Assembly (NCBI RefSeq): GCF_003260975.1
Contig: NZ_CP030041.1
Span: 2,093,001-2,157,000 of the forward strand
Origin: Echinicola strongylocentroti
GTDB lineage: Bacteria > Bacteroidota > Bacteroidia > Cytophagales > Cyclobacteriaceae
Length of the DNA: 64,000 nucleotides
Direction of reading: 5' to 3'
Below, one piece after another: positions 27,289 through 34,092 of this stretch (positions are counted from its first letter, which is position 1; each line of letters opens with the position of its first letter). The notes beneath the pieces were generated by a model. That model saw only the letters and a list, made by a program, of their open reading frames with translations, did not search any database and was not told the DNA's origin. Position numbers and translations under genes: made by a program.

Positions 27289-27309
27289 ATATACTCTACT
27301 GGAGTATAT
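27289..27309. repeat. Inverted repeat ATATACTC-n5-GAGTATAT
   Basis: Perfect 8-base arms and 5-base loop, 38 bases upstream of the ATPase start. It could be an operator of the defence operon or one arm of a recombination site. Confidence 0.5.
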
Positions 27310-27312
27310 ATT

Positions 27313-27511
27313 TCATTGGCTATTTTTTTTTGAATTATTAATATCCAATTGATTATAATTTACGATCTGGTCGAATGGACTCTTAATGTTTTGCAAATTT
27401 TTTGGTCGATACATGTGTATAAATAGCCGTTGTATTGGGACTTTGATGCCCCAGCAATTGCTGAATATAACGTAAGTCCGTCCCCCTGTCCAATAAATGT
27501 GTGGCAAACAC
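27313..27511 (-). pseudogene. C-terminal remnant of a tyrosine recombinase, frameshifted
   Basis: On the minus strand from 27511 the frame reads [21 protein letters not shown] and then [10 protein letters not shown]. This is the end of the catalytic domain of a XerC/D- or IntI-like recombinase, with the LGH histidine and the nucleophilic Tyr of IYTHV. The conserved HxLR segment upstream is missing, so the 5' part has been lost. In the run of six A at about 27396-27401 the frame changes by one base; the other frame then continues [13 protein letters not shown], a tail like the SPLD end of IntI-type and related Bacteroidota recombinases. It points in the same direction as the ATPase/HNH operon and ends 62 bases before it. 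Confidence 0.75.
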
Positions 27512-27528
27512 CTTTATTCCCACCATAT

Positions 27529-27573
27529 CCCGTTTGTAAACGACTCTAATCGATTACTTCCGTTTGCAAACGG
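27529..27573. repeat. Two CGTTTGyAAACG palindromes 30 bases apart
   Basis: CGTTTGTAAACG (27531-27542) and CCGTTTGCAAACGG (27560-27573) have centres 30 bases apart, about three helical turns. They lie directly where the recombinase homology begins. Confidence 0.55.
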
Positions 27574-28195
27574 ATATTCTCGAAAATTAAGGCTTTGCTA
27601 ACTATTATAAAATACCACAAAAGGGGTGTTTTTTAGAGGTAGATAAGATGGATGCGGGGTTTTGCCCGTAAACTGACGGGCTATCTGGCCCAAAAAAGGA
27701 GTTGGGCTGCACCTCCTCAAGGCGTGACAAGTGTGTGGTTGCATAGTAAGCATGAGTAGTAGTGTATATGGTTAAAAACAACTATAACCAAATATAATAC
27801 TTATTGATAATTATAAAAACAAAGTATCTGGTAATTTTTAACCTCAGTTCGATTATAAAATCGTCACTGCGAGGCTTAGAGGGAGATTTGAGGGGTGGAA
27901 GCCGTGGCAGTCTCGGTATTTCGGGATTACCACACCCTTTTCCAACCCACATCCTCCTTAAAAGGGTTCGCAAAGACGCTTTTAATACTAAAATCAAGTC
28001 GAGCTCAGGTTTCTAGTCTATGGTTGGTATTCGTTCTGCGAGTAATCTGTGCTCGGAAATGCATTTTATCCCGGCTTATGCTAGTACAAGCGCAAAAAAT
28101 CAAGATCGTTCCTCCTGCTTTGAATGCTGGATATTATGAGATAACAGGGGAGTAGGCATCCGTAACAGTCGTTTATTGATGACCTTCCTATAAAA
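27574..28195. other. Non-coding region upstream of the defence cassette
   Basis: No gene is supported here. Seen: an inverted repeat GCCCGT-n6-ACGGGC (27664-27681), and a MITE-like element (27840-28011). The stretch 28012-28195 holds no recognised feature. Confidence 0.5.
27840..28011. mobile_element. MITE-like element, copy 1 (172 bp)
   Basis: The left end AACCTCAGTTCGAT and the inverted right end AACCTGAGCTCGACTT form imperfect terminal inverted repeats. Internally, CGTCACTGCGAGG near the left and GTTCGCAAAGACG near the right are partly complementary, so the element could fold back. It has no coding capacity. The same two ends bound the element at 53443-53783. No clear target duplication was seen. 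Confidence 0.55.
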
Positions 28196-28879
28196 TCACA
28201 AACTACAGTCGCCGGCGATGACGGCTTCCTTGGTGGGATTATAGGCGTTCTTTTCTACAACAAAACCTTCTGCCAGCCCATCATTCACCAGCAATTCCCT
28301 TATCGCACAAAAATCGGTTAGAGAGGGATTGTCGTAGCAGGTCAGCTCATGTCCCATTTGCGAGACGGACTCCAGCCCATCAAGACTTTTTAGCTGGGCG
28401 TTCTTGGCAATATACAATTCCCCAGCCACGGAATCCAGTGCTTCAAGTCCTTCAAAAGACTCCAAGGAAGGGTTAAAGGTCACAAAAAAGATATCACCGA
28501 CATACTCCAGTTGCCCTAGGCCCTTTAGGTCTTTTAGCACCTCATTTCTGGTAAAAAAGAGCTGACCTTCAATTCGCTTCAGCCCACTCAGGCCGCCAAT
28601 ATCCGCAAGTCTGTCATTATACTGAATCAGCACATCTCCTTCCACCACCTCGATATGCTCCAATCCATCCAAGTCCACTATATCATCCTCTAGGTCTTGG
28701 ATCACCAAGTCCCCTGTAATGCGGACGTAGTTATCATCAAACTCGTCAATCATTGCCTGCGAAGTCAAGGCCACCTTCCCTTCATAGACTGTTTCTACAG
28801 GCGGATCAGGAACCTGCTCCCCATTATTACAGCTCCAAAACAAAACAACTAAACCTATCGCAATTGATACTTTTTTCAT
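28196..28879 (-). CDS. Lipoprotein with leucine-rich / receptor-L-domain-like repeats
   Basis: The 227-residue protein has a signal peptide and lipobox FWSC (Cys17). After a short linker come repeats of about 23 residues with a consensus like L.gLe.l..veGdl.i..n..L. (for example GLEHIEVVEGDVLIQYNDRL, GLKRIEGQLFFTRNEVL and LEYVGDIFFVTFNPSLESF). This resembles the parallel beta-helix L-domain repeats of surface receptor-like proteins. A surface or periplasmic binding role is likely; the ligand is unknown. It is a single gene between repeat-rich spacers. Two Cys in the C-terminal cap could form a disulfide. Confidence 0.75.
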   Translation of the reverse strand: MKKVSIAIGLVVLFWSCNNGEQVPDPPVETVYEGKVALTSQAMIDEFDDNYVRITGDLVIQDLEDDIVDLDGLEHIEVVEGDVLIQYNDRLADIGGLSGLKRIEGQLFFTRNEVLKDLKGLGQLEYVGDIFFVTFNPSLESFEGLEALDSVAGELYIAKNAQLKSLDGLESVSQMGHELTCYDNPSLTDFCAIRELLVNDGLAEGFVVEKNAYNPTKEAVIAGDCSL

Positions 28880-28923
28880 TTACTGTACTCCTTTATTAAT
28901 CAAACTCCAAAATAACCAACATT

Positions 28924-29148
28924 ACCTCCGCCACGGGGAGGTATTTGTACTTCCCTGATTAGTGTTGACCGGATTAATATTAGTTTTCATTATTAAATAT
29001 GGCAATATCTGGGAGGGTTTCAAATCTGGAACAGCTTAATTGAGTCAGAGACTCAAAGCTTGCCTGTACTGGGGCAGAGACCCAGCACAACCCGGAGGGG
29101 GGACTTGGATTCTCAAGTCTCACATCTCACATCTCAATACTACCCCTA
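28924..29148. repeat. Intergenic repeat region with TCTCACATCTCA tract
   Basis: Contains a 6-base-stem hairpin (ACCTCC/GGAGGT, 28924-28942) and at about 29116-29137 the simple tract CAAGTCTCACATCTCACATCTC. A related tract with TCTCATGTCTCACATCTCATTAC lies at 31690-31713. In both cases it directly follows the 3' end of a minus-strand gene. Confidence 0.55.
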
Positions 29149-30735
29149 CTACTCCTCATGAGACAGCGGAACCAACTGAGCAGAAAGATCAGGGCGCTCC
29201 ATCTCGGGGTCAAAGGGGAACATGGGGCGCTTGATCCGGTCATATTCCAAGCGCATCAAATCCTGATCCACACCACCCGGGGTGAGTGCAAGGAGCCAAT
29301 CGGCCCGCATATCATACAGTTCTGGTACGAGATAGCCTATCTTTACCACTACTATATCCGTATCCCTGGGTTTTAATCCCAGTGCAGTAAAATCCTCCTC
29401 ATAATGGTACGGCTTTCTTTTTTTGGTCACGATGACATTTACACTGCCGCATTTGACCACTACCTCTGTTTCGGCGTGGCGATCGCCTTGTCTGATCGAC
29501 TCTACGGATCCTTTGAGCATAATCGGCCCTTCATATCGGTCATCCACAGCTGCTCCGACAGGAGCTTCCACATGTCCACCCACACCCACTTTTTCGGCCG
29601 CTTCGACCAATTTTGGCCCGGGAATGGAAGCATAAATCACTGAAGGCCCATTATCTTCCTTGAATTCTGGCCTGTTGAGTAGCTGACGAAGTGTCCAAGT
29701 GACGTCTCCTGCTCCACCGGCGGTGGGATTGTCCCCGGAGTCGCTGATCATAAATGGCTTTTCATCACTTGTAATAGCTGAATCCAAGGCTTCCTTTAGC
29801 GTCGCAGTGGGCGCCACAAACTCAAACTCCTCCCTTGCTTCCCAAAATTGTGCCGCCAGGTCCTCGGCTGTGCTGGTGACCTTCTCTTGGTCATCTCCCG
29901 TGACCATGACCACCCCATGATTTCGCGGCTCATCAGCCCATGCATAACCGATCCATATGGCGGCATCTACGATTCCTTCTTTATTGGCTGCTGGGGCCAC
30001 TTCGGCGTACAGACTCTTTCCTGGCTCCACTCTCGTGCTCGTCTTTTCACCGGGCAATAAAATGGGAACAGGTACATAGGCCTTATACGCAGGCTTGCCT
30101 TTTCCACTCTCGATACGATGAAGTAAATTGTCCATGGCACGCTTTTTTGATTCCAGTGCGTCTTCATGGGGAGCCATCCGATAGCAGGTGATCAGGTCAG
30201 AATGCTTGGCCAGCCTCCACGAAACATTCCCATGCAGGTCCATAGAAGTCGAAATAATGGCCTCTTTCCCGATCACGGCACGGATGCGTTCTATCATATC
30301 CCCTTCCGGATCATCCAATCCCTGAACACTCATGGCACCATGAATATCAAAAAACAACCCATCATAAGGACCGTTTTTCTTAAGCATTTTCAAGGTTTTC
30401 TCCATCAGGGTTTCATACGCTTCCCTACTGACAATGCCGCCAGGAATGGCCTTCCCAGTCAATGTGGGCACCCATTCGGCACGTTGTCGGTTTTCACTAT
30501 CTTCGACCATAAAGGGGTAGTTACTGTACACTTCCTCTCCGGTCTTGGCATGGAAAGCTGCCGCTTCGGTCACGGCTGGCGAAAAGGTACTGGACTCTAT
30601 CGCCAGACCAGCTATCGCAATACGCGGGAGATTTGCCTCTTCCGTTTGCTGCTCGGAGGAACTGCTACAGCCAAATAACAATACCAGTGAACACAATACA
30701 CTACACGTCAATACTAGGGGGAATGATTTTATCAT
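29149..30735 (-). CDS. M81 family metallopeptidase-like lipoprotein (MlrC family)
   Basis: The 528-residue protein has a lipoprotein signal (LLFGC, Cys23) and the two-domain MlrC architecture. The N-terminal M81 domain starts PRIAIAGLAIESSTFSP (39-55), with a metal-site candidate DLHGNVS near 160-170 and YRMAPHEDALESKKRA near 185-200. The C-terminal MlrC domain has SDSGDNPTAGGAGD near 320-335. MlrC of Sphingomonas is a zinc peptidase acting on linearised microcystin; relatives occur in many bacteria with unknown substrates, so function here should be read as a probable metallohydrolase of the envelope. It is a single-gene unit on the minus strand. Confidence 0.85.
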   Translation of the reverse strand: MIKSFPLVLTCSVLCSLVLLFGCSSSSEQQTEEANLPRIAIAGLAIESSTFSPAVTEAAAFHAKTGEEVYSNYPFMVEDSENRQRAEWVPTLTGKAIPGGIVSREAYETLMEKTLKMLKKNGPYDGLFFDIHGAMSVQGLDDPEGDMIERIRAVIGKEAIISTSMDLHGNVSWRLAKHSDLITCYRMAPHEDALESKKRAMDNLLHRIESGKGKPAYKAYVPVPILLPGEKTSTRVEPGKSLYAEVAPAANKEGIVDAAIWIGYAWADEPRNHGVVMVTGDDQEKVTSTAEDLAAQFWEAREEFEFVAPTATLKEALDSAITSDEKPFMISDSGDNPTAGGAGDVTWTLRQLLNRPEFKEDNGPSVIYASIPGPKLVEAAEKVGVGGHVEAPVGAAVDDRYEGPIMLKGSVESIRQGDRHAETEVVVKCGSVNVIVTKKRKPYHYEEDFTALGLKPRDTDIVVVKIGYLVPELYDMRADWLLALTPGGVDQDLMRLEYDRIKRPMFPFDPEMERPDLSAQLVPLSHEE

Positions 30736-31087
30736 AAATGCAATTAGGTTTTATCATCTTCTATTTAAATATCCTGCAAGACATGGAATTCAAGCAGTTG
30801 GGGATCAACAATCTGCCGTAGGGTCTTATTGCAAATGAATGGGCAGACTTATGTGGTTCTTGGTGGTCATCTGTGGTCCATGAGGTATTTTTGAAGCAAA
30901 CACCATCAATCTATCCACCTAATTTAGGTAAAAATTCCCAACTACAAAGGACGGAGGGAATCATGGCCAGGACAAACGCATTTAACCCGGAATATCAATA
31001 TCGTTTAGTTAAGAAGTTTTTCCAAAACGGATCGTCCTTTGAGAGGATTATGGTTTTAATCCATGGCCTTTTTTTACATGTACAAAA

Positions 31088-31411
31088 TGGATCCGCCTTG
31101 CAGGTATTGGGCGTTAAGAAATTAAAAAGCGGGTGGGCAAGAAGGCAGGCTTGTTTGACGAAATACTGGCCAAAAAGAATGTTGGCAGCTAAAAAGGAGG
31201 AGTTTGCCTGCATGAGGGAAGGTTTTAATTTTAGACCAATAGATGCACAGCGGCGGGGTTTTTTGGTTACTTTTTTGACCTGCAGCAAAAAAGTAACAAA
31301 GGTAAAGAGATGAAAACTATCTTGGAATTTAGCAAGAAAAGTAACTAAACCAATATTTCCAGATACACACTAACTAAACGACATTGCCCGGAATATGCAT
31401 AAGCCTATCTA
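31088..31411 (+). repeat. Dispersed repeat of about 325 bp, copy 1
   Basis: Starts at ATCCGCCTTGCAGG and ends at the AATATGCATAAGCCTATCT motif. The copy at 41829-42150 is about 90 percent identical by eye. Both copies keep an open frame ending VTFLTCSKKVTKVKR and carry the hairpin described separately. Confidence 0.8.
31266..31297. repeat. Stem-loop GTTACTTTTTTG-n8-CAAAAAAGTAAC
   Basis: Perfect 12-base stem with an 8-base loop (ACCTGCAG). The second copy at 42005-42036 has GTCAC/GTGAC in place of GTTAC/GTAAC, a compensatory pair change. The 3' arm is not followed by a T-run, so it is not a typical terminator. Confidence 0.75.
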
Positions 31412-31513
31412 TTGCGGACTGATCCGCCGCGGCGGACAAAATCAGTTGCTTCGATGTGAGTCTATTATTCGACCGTTGGAGCATTTGATTTTGGGACAGT
31501 TGATGGGGCTAAG

Positions 31514-31559
31514 AAAATGAGTTAGCTCGTGCAGTGGACAAGCGAGATCCTCTCATTTT
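31514..31559. repeat. Stem-loop AAAATGAG...CTCATTTT
   Basis: An 8-base outer stem with an inner CTCG/CGAG stem. A related hairpin in the opposite orientation at 41609-41654 has AAAGTGAG/CTCACTTT, again a compensatory change. Confidence 0.65.
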
Positions 31560-31563
31560 TACC

Positions 31564-31622
31564 CCATAGGAACGGCAGCTATATATTCAAAATGGAATAC
31601 TTTTTTAAACGCATTCGCCCTG
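31564..31622 (-). repeat. Dispersed intergenic repeat, copy 2 (inverted)
   Basis: Reverse-orientation relative of 18259-18317, conserved at both ends (CTGCCGTTCCTATGG and AGGGCGAATGCGTTTAAAAA). Confidence 0.7.
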
Positions 31623-31700
31623 GAATCATGGCAGGGAAATCGCTTTTAGCCCCATGATGCAGCTATTTGCTGTTCGGAGGCAAGACTCAAATCTCATGTC

Positions 31701-32948
31701 TCACATCTCATTACTAAGCTGCTCCAGTCGCTCCAGCCTTTTCATCAGTGGCGGATGGGAATAGTTGACGAAGACATGGAGGGGGTGGGGATTGATCTGG
31801 GTGAGGGTCTTTACGGAAAGGGTCTTCAATCCTTCCGCCAGAGGTGCCGCCGCATAGGTCTCTTTGGCATATCGATCTGCCTCGTATTCATTCTTCCTGC
31901 TCAGCATGTTCATCCAGATACCCAACAAGGTGGAAATCGGCGAAAACAACAGCACAAAGCCAATCAAATTGAGGTGCACTGCTGCTCGTTCGCCACCCAA
32001 GGCCAAGCTGATGGTCTCGCTATTGACAAAAAGGGACAGTACAAACAGCATGGCACCTAGCTGCAGGACACTGATCACCATGCTTTGAAGGATATGTTTT
32101 TTCTTATAATGTCCGATCTCATGGGCCAGTACGGCAGTCAGCTCTTCCGTGGTATGCTGCTCGATCAGGGTATCGTACAGGACCACCTTTTTGCGCTTGC
32201 CTATACCGGAAAAGAAGGCATTGGCTTTGCTCGAACGGGTGCTGCCATCAATCACAAATACATTGTCCAGAGAAAACCCCACCGAGGAGGCATAGCCCAT
32301 AATACTGTCCTTTAGCGCTCCCTCCTCCAGTGGTGTCAGCTTATTGAACAACGGCAGTATCCAAGAAGTATAAAACATATTCAGCAGGACCATAAAGAAA
32401 GCAGCCACCGCCCAAAAGTACAACCAAAAAGATGCTCCCAAGGTATCCACCAACCACAGCAATAAGGCCAACAGCCCTCCACCGAGCACTATTCCCAAGG
32501 CATAACCCTTTAGCTTATCTAGCACAAAGGTCTTTTTCGTGGTTTTGTTGAAGCCAAAATCCTCTTCGATCTTAAATGTATGATAATAGTCGAAGGGCAA
32601 GGCAAGTACATCTGAAGCAATGAACAACAGCCCGAAGAATATCAGGGACTGCCAAATGGGAGCAGCTACCCAACTGCCCACCAACGTATCCAGCCAACCA
32701 AAAACCCCCCATTGCAAACAGGCCACAGTGACCAAAAAGGACAGTCCACCGGTCAACAGGCCGAAGCGGTAATTGGTCCTTTGATAGGATTTGGACTCCT
32801 GAAGTTTTTCTTGGCTTAAGTGGCTGCGCAATGTAGCGGGCACATCGCCTACGCGCTGGCGGACATTGAGCCAGCTCGTCAGTTTATCAAATAAAAACCC
32901 GGCTACGACCAAGCCGATCAATAGGTATTTCAGTTGTTCTGCATTCAT
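31701..32948 (-). CDS. M48 family metallopeptidase (CAAX protease 1 / Ste24-like)
   Basis: The 415-residue integral membrane zinc protease has several transmembrane segments, the zinc motif HEIGH at 276-280 and a downstream third-ligand motif NEYEADRYA near 350. The N-terminal region (M48_N) contains ALPFDYYHTFKIEEDFGFNKTT near 116-137, typical of Ste24-type enzymes. Bacterial members are thought to act in membrane-protein quality control; CAAX processing is not expected. The start codon lies 12 bases after the porP-like gene, so co-transcription is possible. Confidence 0.92.
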   Translation of the reverse strand: MNAEQLKYLLIGLVVAGFLFDKLTSWLNVRQRVGDVPATLRSHLSQEKLQESKSYQRTNYRFGLLTGGLSFLVTVACLQWGVFGWLDTLVGSWVAAPIWQSLIFFGLLFIASDVLALPFDYYHTFKIEEDFGFNKTTKKTFVLDKLKGYALGIVLGGGLLALLLWLVDTLGASFWLYFWAVAAFFMVLLNMFYTSWILPLFNKLTPLEEGALKDSIMGYASSVGFSLDNVFVIDGSTRSSKANAFFSGIGKRKKVVLYDTLIEQHTTEELTAVLAHEIGHYKKKHILQSMVISVLQLGAMLFVLSLFVNSETISLALGGERAAVHLNLIGFVLLFSPISTLLGIWMNMLSRKNEYEADRYAKETYAAAPLAEGLKTLSVKTLTQINPHPLHVFVNYSHPPLMKRLERLEQLSNEM

Positions 32949-32960
32949 GCAGCAAAACTA

Positions 32961-34010
32961 TTAAAATTTGGGACAAGGAAGAATAGTATTTCTTAGCCGT
33001 GGTGCCCCGGGGTTACGATCAGGGAATCGGTAAGACACGCTGATCTCGTGTGCCCCGCCAGATTGGATCCCCAGTTGGGACATGGTATAGTCAAAACTGT
33101 AGCCCACATCCAGCCCGGTGGGGAGGCTCAGCCCAAGTAAAAGTACGATAGCATCCCGATTACTTTCGCTATTGAGTGGCTTATAGGGCAGCCCCCTGTA
33201 CCAAACCCCAAAGATCAACGGCTCGGCATACACATACGCCCCCACGTCCAGCTGTTCGAAAACACCTTGCTTTTTATAGTTGATCGTTGGGACAAAATAC
33301 CGTTGTTTGTACGTATGGGTAAAGTCACGCTTCATGGCGCCACGGCCCAGCCCGATGCGGTAGCCACCGTGAAAGGAGAGTTTATAGGGCAGGGCACTTT
33401 CACCTTCCAGAAAAGACTGGTTGGGTTGGTTGATATGGTGAATGGCGCCTCCAAGCCAGAGGTTCTCTGTAAAGAGCAAACCGCCAAAGGACAGGGAAAG
33501 CATGTTGATCGGCTCTCCCAAGACAGTAAGATCCGTGCTACCGGGAATGATCGGCCCAAAAGGATCCTGTGGATTGATTTGATTGGCAAAGACCAGGTTT
33601 TCGTAATACCCCACCTCCCGGCGGATATAGCTACCTTCAAAGCCAGGGCGGAAATAAACGGATTCGCCAAGCTTCAGTTCATACGCATACATGGCCGAGA
33701 TGGTCAGTGAGCGCAAATCCGCCGCTCCTTGGACATCATTCATCACCATCAGCCCGAAGCCGCTATTGTACTTTTCCAGAAAAGTATCGGCGTAAACCGA
33801 AAAGGTATTGTACTGGGCATCCAACCCTGGCCACTGGCTACGGTAATTGGCACCAATACGCGTCTGAAAATCCGATCCCGCAAAAGCAGGGTTCAGGTAA
33901 AGCGGAGCCGCATAATACTGACTGTATTGTGGGTCCTGTCCAAAACTATTGTTAGCTGAGAACGTTAATGCTAAGACGCAAAAAACTAGATATATATAAG
34001 ACCTAAACAA
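32961..34010 (-). CDS. PorP/SprF family T9SS outer-membrane protein
   Basis: The 349-residue protein has a signal peptide (about 1-24, ending NSFG) and the family start QDPQYSQYYAAPLYLNPAFAGS at 25-46, then a beta-barrel pattern. PorP/SprF proteins help the type IX secretion system export or anchor specific large substrates; in Flavobacterium johnsoniae, SprF serves the adhesin SprB. Here the gene is divergent from a giant gene encoding a protein with a gliding-type C-terminal domain (82 bases between starts), which is very likely its cognate substrate. Confidence 0.92.
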   Translation of the reverse strand: MFRSYIYLVFCVLALTFSANNSFGQDPQYSQYYAAPLYLNPAFAGSDFQTRIGANYRSQWPGLDAQYNTFSVYADTFLEKYNSGFGLMVMNDVQGAADLRSLTISAMYAYELKLGESVYFRPGFEGSYIRREVGYYENLVFANQINPQDPFGPIIPGSTDLTVLGEPINMLSLSFGGLLFTENLWLGGAIHHINQPNQSFLEGESALPYKLSFHGGYRIGLGRGAMKRDFTHTYKQRYFVPTINYKKQGVFEQLDVGAYVYAEPLIFGVWYRGLPYKPLNSESNRDAIVLLLGLSLPTGLDVGYSFDYTMSQLGIQSGGAHEISVSYRFPDRNPGAPRLRNTILPCPKF

Positions 34011-34092
34011 ATATTTGTTCGTTTATTTGAGTAACGTTAAGCTTATTAAACGGCTGTCCCGTGCATCGTGTTTTTAAAGCTCCCCGTAATAT

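Larger units (their letters stand above)
30736..31700. other. Repeat cluster without credible gene
   Basis: About 960 bases. It holds a roughly 325-base repeat (31088-31411) that recurs at 41829-42150, two stem-loops (31266-31297, 31514-31559), a repeat inverted relative to 18259-18317 (31564-31622) and a TCTCACATCTC tract near the end. A 146-codon plus-strand open frame (30873-31313) runs through the repeat, and its second copy keeps the last 70 codons open. I regard it as repeat-derived rather than as a proven gene. Confidence 0.6.

Noticed and set aside
27664..27681. Terminator hairpin GCCCGT-n6-ACGGGC
   Set aside because: No T-run follows on either strand and no gene ends nearby.
30873..31313. 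146-codon open frame in the 325-bp repeat
   Set aside because: Only its last 70 codons recur in the second copy, differences between the copies are not clearly biased to synonymous changes, and the end codes for a structural hairpin; best read as part of a repeat.
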